Part shown: positions 51,601-63,124 of the stretch, piece after piece
Layout of the letters: each line of letters starts with the position of its first letter
Position numbering within the stretch: position 1 is the stretch's first letter
NCBI GenBank assembly: GCA_964017045.1
Contig: OZ024794.1
Coordinates: forward strand, 31,786,315-31,850,314
Source of the DNA: Omphiscola glabra
Lineage: Eukaryota; Mollusca; Gastropoda; Lymnaeidae
Direction of reading: 5' to 3'
Length of the DNA stretch: 64,000 nt
Translations under genes and position numbers: made by a program
Notes under the pieces: model-generated
The model's input: the letters and a program-made list of their open reading frames with translations, nothing else
The model's database searches: none
Told to the model about the DNA's origin: nothing

Positions 51601-54600
51601 GAAAATGATATCATTGAAACAAGCTCTAGTAGATGGAGTTCTCCATGTATTTTAGTACCAAGGCCTGACAAAAGTTACAGGTTTTGCACTGATTTCAGGA
51701 AAGTGAATTCAGTTACCAAGTCTGATTCCTTTCCGATTCCAAGGATAGACGATCTAATAGATCGAATAGGCGATGCAAAATATGTAACCAAAATAGACCT
51801 TCTATCAGGTTATTGGCAGGTTCCTCAATATGACAGAACAAAAGAAGTCTCTGCTCTCTGTACCATCTCCAGATGGTTTATACCAATATAAAGTGATGGA
51901 AAGAAAAATGCCCCAGCTACATTCCAACGTCTAGTTAACAACATTATTGCTGACCATGAAAATTGCAGCGCCTATATTGATGATGTAATTTTTTACAGTC
52001 CAGCTTTTTCCAAACATGAAAACCAATTAAGATCTCTGTTTACAAAATTCTTTCAGGCAAATGTAACTGTAAATTTAAATAAGTGTGAATTTTGTCATGC
52101 AACTGTGGAATATTTAGGTCACATAGTGGGTCAAGGTCATGTAAAAGCTGTTCAAGCTAAGATAAATGCTATTATATCACTTTCACCACCCATTACTAGA
52201 AAAAAGGTAACGAGATTTTTGGGAAAGGCAGGTTACTATAAAAGATTTTGCAAACATTTCTCCTTGATTGCTTCTCCTCTAAGTAATATGTTCAAGAAAA
52301 ATGCAAAATTTCATTGGTCAGATGTTTGTCAGGAAGCATTCGAAAACATAAAGAACATACTAGCAAATGCTCTTGTTGTCATTGCACCAGACTTTAACAA
52401 ACAGTTTAAATTAGCTGTAGATGCCAGTGACGTTGGCATTGGTGCAGTTCTCTTTCAAGAAGATGACCATAGTGTAAATCATCCTGTTTGTTATTTCTCA
52501 AAGAAATTGAATTCCCATCAGAAAAAATTATTCCACTGTAGAAAAGGAATGTCTAGGTTTAATTCTTGCTATACAACAATTTGATTTTTATGTCAGTTGT
52601 TCATTGCATTCAGTACTTGTTTTGTACTGATCACAATCCCTTAACATTGGTGAATAAGATGGTCTCCAAAAATCAAAGATTGTTAAGATGGAGTCTATTT
52701 TTACAAGAATATAATTTGGACATAAAACATATCAATGGCAAAGATAATGTGATTGCTGATACTTTGTCCAGAAATTAATTTTTCACGGCACATACATTAT
52801 GTAGTTGTTTATAAGCTGTTAGGAAGCTTTTTGTTTAATATTTTGAATGGAAGAAATGTATTTTCGTTTACCTGTTTAATGGAAAAGAAATCCATTTTTG
52901 AAAAATTAATTTGTTTCTTTTAAGAGGGGAGGTGTTATGTAGATGAAGTGTTTTGAGTTGAGACACGCCTTCCTTGCTTTCCACGTGCATGACCTCTAGC
53001 AGACAAAAACTCGAGGCCACGTTTTGGGGTGTGGCTAGCGAAATTTTCGTCTTGTTTACATAAAGCTTAGTTAGTCAGAAAATTATAGAAGGATCTGGAT
53101 AAAACTGTAAAGCAAAACAATGCGTTAGACTGTTCTAGAGACATTAGTAGGAAATGCCTATAAAAAGGCTTAACGATTGAATGAGAGGGAGATCATATAT
53201 CACGAGACTGGGAGCGCGTGTCATTATTGTGCTTTGTCGTGTGTAGATTTTCTTTCATATTACTACTTTTGCTCATTGTATTTCTTATTAGCACAGTACC
53301 GGTACCAGCCAAACTGTACGTTAATTGTTTTAATCATATTCTCTTGCTTTTGTAATTCATTGAAATTAACACATTAAAAACTTAATAATTGTAATTAGCT
53401 CTGGTTTTTGAGTGTCGTTCTATTCGTTATTGTATTTAAACTTTGGTATCGTGAAATCTGGGAATGGCAAGATCTGTGATATCTGGAATAATGAGTTCTG
53501 TGAGATCTGGGACAGTGAGAACTGGAAAAGATGAGATCTGTGAAATCTGGGATGGATGAATTCTGTGATATCAAAGTATTAGATGTAGGAATGATAACAT
53601 GGAAAGAAGGGGAAGTAGGAAGTAGGTGATGGCAGAAAAAAAATGAAATTTTTTTTTTTACAGAAACATAAACTCAACATTCCATCTCTTCACCTAGTCG
53701 CCATAAAATTCACTTTTATGCGGTTGACATGCTAGTTAGTGCAAGGCGTTGATGTGTTAAGTCCATATTTGTTATTTAAAGGTACGAGACAGCTCTGAGA
53801 CTCTACTTCAGTCACCCGGCTGTGGAAGGCATCATATTCTGGGGATTCTGGGATCATGTTATGGATCCCGCTAAGGCACTTGTCCATGGCAACTATTTTG
53901 TGGTTAGTATAGATAATCTTAAAAACTAGATGTGTCTGACGTTTATAAGCTGTAGTGAACTTTAACACTTAGAAACTTTGAAGAATTTAAACAATGATGT
54001 AGAAACGTACATTTACTTGACAAATAAGACGTGAATTGAGTCTTAATAATAGTCAACTATGTTGTTACAGTAATTATATAGTGTCAACACTGCCAATTTA
54101 GAGTGTCCGGAATGTTGACTCTGTCAATTTATCGTGTCCAGACTGTGTTGACACTGTAAATGTTTTGTGTGTCCGGAATGACGACTCTGTCAATGTATCG
54201 TGTCCAGAAATGTTGACATTGTAAATGGCTGGTGTTCATAATTTCGTCAATGTGTTCCTTCCAGCTGGACAAAGCTGGCGAACGTTACCTCCATCTGACT
54301 AAACAAGAATGGAGCACGCACGTGAACAGGTCACTGACCTCGGGGACGTCGTTCAACATACGGGGCTTCCAGGGTGACTACGACATCATCGTCTGGTACC
54401 AAAACAAGCCAATCAAAATCCATACGTTCCACGTAGACAAGACCGACACTGTGGTCAACGTGGACATTTCAGGAGATGGTCGTAAGTACAACGCTTTTAG
54501 ATCATGTGAATCAAGGGTGTCCGTCACTAAAAAAAAAGGGGGGGGGGGGAGAAGAAGTACTTCATATGTGAGTCGAATTTCTCCAGGTAGCAAAACTAAT

Positions 54601-57600
54601 TTAGGACATGAAAGTAGTACAAAATCTCAATATGTTTTATTACATTTTTGATTGTGTTTTGGTGGGTGGGTGAGGAGGGAGGAAGAGGTTGCTTCCATTA
54701 TGGGTTAGTGGGAGGACAAAAAACTCCCCTCCAATTCTTTTAAGGCCTACTTTTGAATTTTCCCACAGGAAACAATATTAGTACATGAAAAGAATACAAT
54801 CCAAATACTCTACATTTTTGGTTGTTGGGCTGGTGATAATGGGGTTTCAGAGCACAAAAAATATAATACAATATAACTGTCTGGCTAACGCTGAGAATTG
54901 AAATCCAACCCTCTGGTATGGAATGAGACATGTTCTGCACGTACAGCCATCCAGATAACAGACCAAAATTTGAATTGTAAAAATTAAAACACCAGAAAAA
55001 AAAATAATTACACGCCGACCATTATTCCCCCTTTTTTTTAATAATCACAGGACTAGATAAACGTGACCTGCCGTTAAGTGTCGAGAGTTATTGAGCTTAA
55101 AGCGAAATTGTAAGATATTTTTGAAAATGTGAAGTTATGTATTAGAAATATTCAGAGTGAACGCCCGAACTAAACACCAATAATTTTAGATTAGACGATT
55201 CAACTTATCAATAAGTTCCAGTTGCTTAGCAAGTTTAAGGTTAGGATTATTTGGCCCCATCTCCCTTCCCAAGAAACAATTATCTACAGTTGGACAAAAT
55301 CGCCACCACTTCATATAAAGAAAAAAGTGACGACTGGGTTGGACCGCCACCTCTGCACGCCTTAATAAGGCCCTTGGCTACGGTCCAGTCGAAGAGCCCT
55401 ATTCCGCCTTATTCCAAGCTGTGCTTTTCTTTAATTGTGTGATTTTGTTTGTCACAGATGAAATTCAACTTCCGGTCAAGACTGACCCCTTCGCACGTGT
55501 TCATGTGACACAAACGTCCCACAGCTTCAGTGAGTATACTGTAGGCCATGCCACCTCCACCTCCTCCTCGCCTCAACTCACGTGTGCCACCAGATGGTCG
55601 GGCCTCTCTGGGGTAGGAGATGAAAAGACGGTGGAGGTGTCCTGCAATGACGGAGAAATCCTAACCGGATGTTCTAGTTACCTCAAAGTAAGCCCAAATA
55701 GTTAAATACTCATCGGCTGTTCTGGTTACCTCAATGTAAGACCAAGTACTTTTAGTTAAATCCTAACCGTGTGTACTAGTTATCTCAAAGTAATTCAAGT
55801 AGTTAGTTAAACAGTCATCCGATGTTCTAGTTACCACAGAGTTACATACTCATTAAAGTAAAATATCAAATATATATCGCCCTTTACAATTACCTTAAAA
55901 ATGGGTCCATAATAGTCCTTTGATCATGTTAACAATCATCCTCTCGATAATGTTTCCCTTGTTATCTTTGGTAAGTTCCAGGGTATCCAATCTCTTGTAT
56001 TCCTGGATATTTACCAGATCCTCGTGATTTTCATATTTATGAAAAGTAGTACGCTCTCAATTTTTTAAAAATCTCCTTGATAGCCCACTCCCAGCCTCTT
56101 TGTCATCATTTGTATTACTCAGTTTTCTTTTAAAAAAATGCATTCAGTTGTCTGATAAATTGTTGGCTATTTTCTGCTACAATTTCATTGTCATCTGAAA
56201 TTCGCCACTACCAATGGTCTTAATAATAATTTTAAAAATTCTTGATCACCAGAACGGTGACTGGCATCGTGATGGGGAGCAAATTGTGATGACCAATGGG
56301 AAACCGGCTTGCAAGGCTTCTAACGGCTTCAGGACAACAATAGGTTAGGATGGAATTGCTATTTTAAAAAAATTAATGGCGCTAATTATGAATTGAAATA
56401 ATGGGCCTGCATGTAAAATAGCCGACGGCAACTTAGAGAGACTTTATTTCTTTATTTCAAAGGCATTCTGGCAAGCGCCCGGTGTTGTAGTCTAAGTGGG
56501 TTGACCTGCACCTACATGAATGCTGAACAGTCGGGTAATGTAGAAAATGTGCAACTCCTTGTTCACTGTGGAAATGACGGCTATCCACTAGGTAGATATT
56601 TTAACATTATTTGTTAAAACTCGTAGATAAGTTAAACCTATTTAAACGAGATTGTGTGTTAAAAAATAATTAAAAGTGGGTATTTATTATTTTTTAACAC
56701 ACAATCTCGTATTTTATTAAATTCTTACAATGAATCAACCCTCCCCCACAAAATATAATAAATACATTTTGATGCCATTTACATGTTTTATTAAGGTGTC
56801 AAGACAATTAAATTGTTTCCCCATCGTATACATCATTCTTATCATAAATGTGTCCCACCTTTGACTGACATCAAATTTTTCATTGCCCCAGTGTCGTTTT
56901 AATGCTAAATAATATTGGCCTTAAACTAAGCTGACATATAAGCAGGCACACTTAAACTAAGCTGACATATCAACAGACACACTTAAACTAAGCTGACATA
57001 TCAGCAGACACCCTTAAACTAAGCTGACATATCAGCAGACACACTTAAACTAAGCTGACTTATCAGCAAGCGAACTTAACTAAGCTGAGATATCTGCAGG
57101 CAAGCTTAACTAAGCTGACATATCTGCAGGCGAACTTAACTAAGATGACATATCAGCAGGCAAGCTTAAACTAAGCTGACTTATCAGCAGACACACTTAA
57201 CTAAGCTGAAATATCAGCAGACACACTTAAACTAAGCTGACATATCAGCAGGCACATTTAACAAAGCTGACATATCAGCAGGCACATTTAACAAAGCTGA
57301 CATATCAGCAGGCACACTTAACTAAGCTGACATATCAGCAGGCGAACTTAACTAAGCTGACATATCAACAGGCGAACTTAATTAAGCTGACATATCAGGA
57401 GGCAAGCTTAAATAAGCTGACATATCAGCAGGCGTACTTAACTAAGCTGACATATCAGCAGGCGAACTTAACTAAGCTGACATATCAACAGGTGAACTTA
57501 ACTAAGCTGACATATTAGCAGGCGAATTTAATTAAGCTGACATATCAGGAGGCAAGCTTAAATAAGCTGACATATCAGCAGGCGTACTTAACTAAGTTGA

Positions 57601-59337
57601 CATATTAGCAGGCGAACTTAACTAAGCTGACATATCAGCAGACACAATTAACTAAGCTGACATGTCAGCAGGCCCACTTAAACTAAGCTGACATATCAGC
57701 AGGCGAACTTAACTAAGCTGACATATTAGCAGGCGAACTTAACTAAGCTGACATATCAGCAGACACAATTAACTAAGCCGACATGTCAGCAGGCTCACTT
57801 AAACTAAGCTGACATATCAGCAGGCGAATTTAATTAAGCTGACATATTAGGAGGCAAGCTTAAATAAGCTGACATATCAGCAGGCGTACTTAACTAAGCT
57901 GACATATCAGCAGGCGAACTTAACTAAGCTGACATATCAGCAGGCACAATTAACTAAGCTGACATGTCAGCAGGCCCACTTAAACTAAGCTGACATGTCA
58001 GCAGACACACTTAAACTAAGCTGACACATCAGCAGGCACACTTAACTATGGTATTACTCACTCTTAAGTTCCTCAGAAATTCTGTTACAATGTACATAAA
58101 CATGTATGCTAATTACGCCTAAATTCTAATTTGTAGGTTGTGGCACATACACTTACATGTCAGACTCAGATGGAACCTACTTCACCAACACATCATGCAT
58201 AAGTCAGAATGCTGATGTATCTACTGGTAATTCGTCAGTCTTTTGATTTAACTTTTAAAAAAAAGTTATTTCTCTGCATTAAATTACATTAAAAATAAAA
58301 ATGTATCAAGCAAACAAAATTAACTGGTTCGAGATTTTCCCCGTTTTCACTTTCAGGTGTGTATTCCTCCGCTGCCTGCTGCAAAGGTGGGAACATTCAA
58401 TGCACAACTGTTTACTCAACATTTAGTGGACATCCCGTTGGTGCCAGGGCCACCGTCCAGTGTCCAGCTGATCAGGTCATGACCGGATGCAACGTGTTCA
58501 CGCCGAATTCTAAAAGTGCCGGCGCCTTCATAGAAAGTAAGTTGAGGTTTATAGTAACTTTAAAAAAATAAAATCATGTAAATGAATAAAATGGAGCGTA
58601 ATTTTGATACATTGTCATATAACATAGTTTAATATGAACTGGAGTTTGACCCATTCTTCCCCATCAGTAACCGGTGGTTATTTGGTTTCGTTCATTACAA
58701 CTAAACATATTGATATGTGTAACCGTCAGAAAATACTAAAATAAATATTTTATCTATTAAAAAAAAATTGTCTTTAAATAGTTGTTCTGCATGATGCTGT
58801 TGTCCCAGCCCCCCCTCCTTTCCCCATCATGATAAACCTATTAACATCATAAAAACATATAAGTGTCGTGTAAAAAAAAAGTATGTAGTATAAAAAATTT
58901 AGTGTATTTGTTACATCCTTTTACGATGCTCACCATGTTGATTATCGGGAAGCCTTAAATTAATTCATTTTACTTATTAAGAAAATAGCTTAATTAAATT
59001 CTAGTAATCTCACACGAAAGTTGGGTCCAAATATTTTTTTTTTTTTAAATGTCATTTAAATATGTGTTTTATTTTATTAAATAAAAGTCACTCTTCAAAT
59101 TCAAGTATGCTTACATTTAATGTATGTTCAGGATTAGGAGCATAAAATAGCTAATCATTTGTATATATGCATTTATTTAAACTGGATTCATTAAAAAATA
59201 TGTCTACCCCCCTTTATTACACCCCCCCCCCCAAAACAGCTACCAATGGAGTGGACCAGTGTGTAGCTGTGAACGGTTATGAAAGATTTGGGCGTGAAGA
59301 CGGTGCTCAGGCCATTGCCACTTGCTGTCATGTGTGA
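39683..59337 (+). CDS. Copy D: complete CBM4/9-GH10 glycosidase with PCSK9-V-like domain, Trp-to-Arg change
   Basis: Exons: 39683-39870, 41181-41332, 41803-41898, 42362-42518, 42711-42756, 43565-43720, 44230-44285, 44811-44948, 45900-46071, 46805-46915, 47243-47334, 53782-53902, 54265-54481, 55458-55687, 56253-56343, 56463-56591, 58137-58226, 58357-58536, 59240-59337. Every exon has the same length as in copy B, giving 839 residues with no stop. The signal peptide, CBM, acid/base Glu (WDVDNE, exon 9) and nucleophile Glu (ITELD, exon 11) are kept. Residue 294 is different: the GHCMFW of copy B reads GHCMFR. This Trp is strongly conserved in GH10 (the HxLvW motif near subsite -1). Exon 16 also diverges (NVENVQLLVHC in place of GVDDQILVPC). 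Intron 11 is 6.4 kb because of a retrotransposon. The gene may be intact but catalytically altered. Confidence 0.9.
42793..43038. mobile_element. 246-bp MITE with long perfect inverted ends, intron 5 of copy D
   Basis: The first 29 bases (42793-42821, starting GAAGGGCCGAGTAG) are exactly inverted at 43010-43038. It is flanked by AAGT on both sides. Copy B lacks it in the same intron. Non-coding; superfamily not assigned. Confidence 0.85.
45055..45130. repeat. GTGGCATGGGGTCGTATG repeat, intron 8 of copy D
   Basis: Three to four near-identical units of about 20-21 bp, in the same place as the degenerate repeat of copy B. Confidence 0.8.
46418..46770. other. Copy D-specific segment in intron 9
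   Basis: About 350 bp between the shared intron sequence and TGTTTAGATGACGTAAAT, absent from the equivalent position of copy B (about 21510-21530). No coding signal or element ends recognised. Confidence 0.5.
47989..49205 (+). pseudogene. Gag-like region of the retrotransposon
   Basis: The frame from 47989 has a charged coiled-coil-like stretch (KMELQMKLKQMELDAQREKE), a stop at 48292, then a capsid-like part (PKFAEKEVDQYFAQF, LTGRAAEVF) to about 48570, where the frame shifts. The LTGRA-type segment resembles the SCAN-like capsid of Gmr1-type elements. A CCHC zinc knuckle (CAYCKKEGHTSDEC) lies near 48985-49030 in another frame. Confidence 0.75.
49206..50039 (+). pseudogene. Protease region of the retrotransposon
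   Basis: A retropepsin-like active-site context, DAGASQSLLL, lies near 49548-49577. It is preceded directly by an in-frame TGA at 49545. The next segment (PLDGISLLLGNDLAG, about 49735-49780) is the LLGNDLA motif typical of Ty3/gypsy proteases. Confidence 0.75.
50140..51574 (+). pseudogene. Integrase region of the retrotransposon
   Basis: An HHCC zinc-binding region lies at about 50205-50345 (SGHLGMNKTYH, then CRSCHTCQ in a shifted frame). The core follows from about 50420 (RVIIDCVGPL, ASTRFPEAIPL, FGLPKYVQSD) and the GFSPFELVFGH block near 50825. A GPY/F-type motif (AKYFGPYVVES) lies near 51110. Several frameshifts and stops interrupt it (for example about 50270 and 50740). It lies upstream of reverse transcriptase. 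Confidence 0.85.
51540..52778 (+). pseudogene. Reverse transcriptase-RNase H region of the retrotransposon
   Basis: RT blocks: YMLENDIIETSSSRWSSP, YRFCTDFRKVN, VTKIDLLSGYWQVP, and the catalytic YIDD at 51973. RNase H: KLAVDASDVGIGAVLFQ from about 52410, and the end block HINGKDNVIADTLSRN to 52778. Frames break near 51550, 51890 and 52560. No integrase follows, only the polypurine tract and LTR. Confidence 0.88.
52936..53440 (+). mobile_element. 3' LTR of the retrotransposon
   Basis: A purine-rich tract (AAGAGGGGAGG, 52922-52932) is followed by TGTTATGTAGATGAAG. The LTR has a TATA-like GCCTATAAAAAGGC (about 53156-53169) and an AT-rich ATTAAAAACTTAATAA end. The 3' limit is uncertain, and no matching 5' copy was found. 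Confidence 0.65.
55675..55840. repeat. Short exon-14-junction repeat array (copy D)
   Basis: The exon end TCTAGTTACCTCAAA/GTAAGC is followed by about three diverged units. The array is smaller than in copy B. Confidence 0.75.
56646..56710. repeat. Perfect 25-bp-arm hairpin, intron 16 of copy D
   Basis: Arms 56646-56670 and 56686-56710 are exact reverse complements (ACGAGATTGTGTGTT... and ...AACACACAATCTCGT) around a 15-nt loop. In copy B only the left arm exists. The loop and right arm of D are the reverse complement of sequence like that of B. Confidence 0.93.
56920..58045. repeat. 30-bp minisatellite of about 37 units, intron 16 of copy D
   Basis: Unit contains TAACTAAGCTGACATATCAG and CAGGCGAACT. 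Higher-order patterns are visible (alternating GGCGAACTT, GACACAATT and GGCAAGCTT variants). Copy B has a single related segment (ATATCAGCAGGCAAACTTAA, 27582-27601). Confidence 0.96.
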
Positions 59338-59410
59338 GGACCGACTGATGTATCACTTGGTTCATGATGAAATGGCTTCTGGAGAATGTTTAAACTTTTT
59401 ACATTTTACT

Positions 59411-59416
59411 ATTAAA
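59411..59416 (+). promoter_or_regulatory. Possible polyadenylation signal of copy D
   Basis: ATTAAA about 75 nt after the stop codon, in the same context as in copy B. Confidence 0.4.
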
Positions 59417-60255
59417 ATTTTATTCCAATAATTCCTTATTGCTTTATTTGCTTTTCAAATTTAAAAAAAATAAGTTTCTCTAAATTTAAGATCAGTGATA
59501 AAAGTCAAGGATAGATAAAAAATCAAATATTATCTAGTGATCAAAAATATATCTCTATTAATGCTAATCGCTGAATAAAAATATATTATTTTTATTTTGT
59601 GACCAGCAAGTTTAAAGGTGGATACAATAAGTATGTCTCAAGCTTGTATAGAAGTTCGTTAGGACCACAAATGTGCCAATTAAAAAACAACAACTAATAA
59701 CTATCACAAATAATCATTCTCTAGTTATGAATCAAATCAATTGCAAATACATCATTAGAATAATTAAAAAGGTCTGGCCTTGTGTAATAATTGATTTAAA
59801 AGTTGGCTAAACATCAAACCATCGGTTCAAGTTGCTCCAGTCAGATGTTGTTTTTTTTAAAATCACTAGAACATGAGTGTAATATTTTTGTGGAGGAGTC
59901 GAGTGATCATCATTTATATCAGTTTACTTGAGCATTATGTATGTGTACGTCACATTGATTAAAAAATAAGAATAATATATTTTCTTTATATTTTTGTTAA
60001 CAAAGTCTTATGGCCTTTATTGATGAAAGCTTCCAAATGTAAATATGAGGCCTCTTTGAAAATAATTGTACATGGCACCATAAATAACCTCAAATTACTA
60101 GATGTGTAGCTCACCACAGGGTATACTTTTGGGCCCAGTTTAGCCCCCCCCCCCCTTTTTTTTAAGTACTGTCACATTGATCGGCGTGGGTAGGGGAAAA
60201 ACAGAAATCAAGGGCGTCGCTTGCTCCCTAGCTCATTGAGCCGTTTCCACGATGT

Positions 60256-60849
60256 TCTGGTTCTGGTTCTGGTTCGGTACGTTGCTGCATCCATAAACTG
60301 GCATATGTGCAACGGTTGGGGAAGCGATGTTGCCAATCTAACGGCTCCTAGCAGATGACAGGGCAGCCTTGAAGCTTTCGATCGTTGTCGAGTTCACGGC
60401 GGTATTGTCCAGGTTGTTCCAAGCGATTATGGTGCGTGGAAAGAATGACTGCTTATGTTGCACTGTGTTACTGCGAGGCACAGTGAAGCATTTGATATTT
60501 TTTCGGGTGTAATTTCTCATGGGGTTGTCAGATGTTAAGTCAGTGTTAAGTGACTGTTTGGCTCTAATTAATCGGCCTGGCTTCTGTGGGGTAAGATACT
60601 TGTTTGCTGGGATGGCCGGAATTAGCCCCATGACCACTTTATATAAGAATGTTAGGCGGATCTTTTCTCGTCTGTCCTTGAGAGTGGGGATGTCAAATCT
60701 GTTTAAAAGGCCAGTGACGTAGCCAGGAGTGGTGGTTTTATAGTCACGTGCTATGAAGCGCATTGCGTTACGTTGGATTCGCTCCAATTTTTCCACGTCT
60801 TGCTTGAGGTATGGGTCCCAGATGATTGCACCATATTCTAGTATCTAGA
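60256..60849 (-). mobile_element. LINE 3' fragment between copies D and E
   Basis: The minus-strand frame 60338-60796 encodes the C-terminal part of a LINE ORF2 (LERIQRNAMRFIARDY, RREKIRLTFLYKVV, FFPRTIIAWNNL). The 3' end has a short (CCAGAA)n run. The element interrupts sequence continuous in the unit-1 spacer (29800-29825). A short GATGTT occurs at both edges. Family: CR1/RTE-like, not resolved. Confidence 0.82.
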
Positions 60850-61359
60850 TGTTTTGATACATTCAAAATGCACTGATGACCGGTTGTGTTTATACAAATA
60901 CTTTATGTTAAGTTGTTAGTAAATAATAACGTTATTATATATATATATATAAATAAATATAAATATATGTATATAAATATATATATATAAATTTAAAATC
61001 ATTTATTTCATTTAACTATTTAATTAATAAATGAAACAAGAGACAAAAATATTTCCATACAAAAAAAAAAAAAGGTGGCCATCACAAAATGAAAGTTTAA
61101 TATTACTTTCCTGTGTGTTGTCAAGTTTTTCAAGATAAAAAAAAAAGAGAACAAAATTCTATTTTGATGAAAATCTTTCTTTCTATATATAAATCTTAAA
61201 ATGCATTTTTAAAAGAAATTTTATATGAATGGAAATTAAACAATCCCTAAAAAAAAATGTTTGTCTCATAAATCCTTTATAAAATGAAATACAGAGCAGT
61301 GGGGTTGGCCTGAAAATTTGACAAAAAACAATCTCAATATCTGGAAGGTTCTCAAGCTG

Positions 61360-63124
61360 TTATACATGGCAGCAAGTGGCGTACGCTACAACACCCCCCT
61401 CAGTTCCAAACCTCTCGTAGCCATTGACAGCAACGCAGTGGTCGACTCCGTTGGTTGCTAGGGAGAGAAAGATGATTATTGTGTTAAGACAATCGTTACG
61501 AATAAAAAAAAAACTATCTTCAGAAAATACAAAAATGAGTTTTTTTATCTGCTTAATCGCCCCCCCCCACCCCAACCCAGAAAACCCCCATTTATAATTA
61601 AAATAAAATAAATATAGCAACCTTGATAATGATTAATTTAGTTAGAGTTCTAGTCGGCATGTCCGTCCGAAAATGGCATGTCGATAAAGAGGCGTTTGCC
61701 CCCCTGAAACGTTACCCGGGGGACAGGATCACTGCGTAGGGGACCTGCGCTGTAAGGCAAAGGTAACACACAGAAACTCCGTTAGAACGAGCGCAGCTGC
61801 ACGGCTTCCTACTAAGTGCAGATGTAAATAACGTAGAAACAGGTCGGGACATGATTACAGTTGCCGTATGGATATGGGGCGAAGAATGTGGCGACCATAG
61901 CCGATGATTCTAAATACGCAGTATTTGAGGGTACTGCTCCTAGGCAACCTCTTTTCTCTCCCAGCTGCGGAGTGAATTAGTCACTCCGCAGAAAACCATG
62001 TAAACCCTATTAGAGGGCGTCTGTAAAACACCTACGCGTCTCCCCGGAATGGGAAGGGGGGGGGCAATAGAGACGTAAAATATATCCACCCCAGCCCAAG
62101 AAAGTCCGGCCCGGTTGCTGTGTTAAAGCAGCACCCCGGCCGGCCAGGTGTTCCTTCTCTGATGCCGCCTCACTCGCATAGTCAATCGAGTGAAAGGGTG
62201 GGTGAGGCTGTCTCAGGGGCGGAGGGCCCCCGGGATGCCGCTTCGCGGCCTGACTTGACTAAAGACCACTGGGGGAGTGGTTGAATGCCGGTTGGGAGCG
62301 GCGGTGGTGCGCTAGGGAAGACTTCATAAGCCTTGGCTCGATAGTTTTTCTGATTTTCTTAAGTAGTAGTAGTAGTTAGAGTTCAAAAATTGCTACTGTG
62401 TGAGGAAAAATGGTGCCATTGAAGTTTACCTGACAGAATTGGTATGAACTGAGAACGATGCCACAAAGAACTGTTCAGTTAACAAGCTGTACGATTCTTG
62501 GTATGCTGGGCTTTCTAGGCAGAGGCGTATGAAGCTGGGCATAGGTCCGCCCGGGAGGACCTCTTTTTTTTATATTTGGGTAGGCGCCATTTTGGACCAA
62601 TAGAAGAGTTGGGTTGTTTTTTTTCGTGAAAGAGGGCGGCAAAGATCCGATCTCACCCCAGGTAGCACTAACCCTTAGCTACGCCACTGCTTCGAGGTAC
62701 AAGGATTTAATAATATAACAAGAACTAAACCCGTAGGTCGTTGGTGTGTGAAAATATAACACGAATCGCCACCTATTATTACTGTTTGTTACTGTTATGT
62801 TGTTAGCGTAGCCTATTGTAAGTGTTACCTGTTTTTAGTCGGAAATAAACATATTCAATAAAACCCCAAATTTATATAGGTCTCTAACCATCACATTAAG
62901 ACCAAACAATTTAACGCAGAAATGCAGAAGGTAAATAGGCTTACCCTCAATGAAGGCCCCGGCAGCCTTAGCGTTGGGTGTGTACACATTGCATCCCGTC
63001 ATGACCTGACCGGCCGGACACTGGACAGTAGATCTGGCACCGACCGGATGACCGCCGGGTGCCGAGTGGACGGTGGTGCATTTGATGTTGCCGCCTTTGC
63101 AGCAGGCGGCGTATGAGAACACAC
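61360..63124 (-). CDS. Copy E: last two exons of an A-class GH10/PCSK9-V paralogue (partial)
   Basis: Exon 18 is 62945-63124 (180 nt, reads VFSYAACCKGGNIKCTTV, donor GAGG/GTAAGC). Exon 19 is 61360-61457 (98 nt, ends CAT GTA TAA, reading NGYERFGTEGGVVAYATCC). Both are in frame and match copies A and C. The intron between them contains a 0.72-kb GC-rich insertion. Upstream exons are not seen before the window ends; exon 17 would be expected about 690 nt farther on by comparison with copy C, but a hAT transposon starts at 63521. Whether the gene continues beyond that element cannot be judged here. It faces copy D tail to tail, 2.0 kb apart. Confidence 0.72.
61651..62372 (+). mobile_element. GC-rich retroposon with (TAG)n tail in intron 18 of copy E
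   Basis: Absent from copy C (30590 region). Flanked by TAGTTAGAGTTC, ending at 61650 and at 62384. The plus-strand 3' end is (AGT)n. It contains inverted GC-rich stretches (for example GCTGCGGAGTGA...TCACTCCGCAG near 61964-61990) but no coding frame. Probably a SINE or a LINE 3' UTR. Confidence 0.7.

Larger units (their letters stand above)
47848..53450 (+). mobile_element. Decayed Ty3/gypsy retrotransposon with integrase before RT (Gmr1-like order)
   Basis: Inserted in intron 11 of copy D, inside the GATCTGGGAATG minisatellite. Order of domains: Gag-like, CCHC knuckle, protease, integrase, reverse transcriptase, RNase H, 3' LTR. Multiple frameshifts and stops make it defective. The RT and integrase (with a GPY/F motif) are Ty3/gypsy in type. 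In that group integrase is normally last, so the order here is that known from Gmr1-like elements. A 5' LTR cannot be recognised. Outer boundaries are approximate. Confidence 0.85.

Noticed and set aside
48316..53000. Complete, potentially active retrotransposon
   Set aside because: Multiple frameshifts and stops in Gag, protease, integrase and RT, and no recognisable 5' LTR.
56920..58045. CRISPR-like array
   Set aside because: Units are contiguous 30-bp tandem copies without unique spacers, in a eukaryotic intron.
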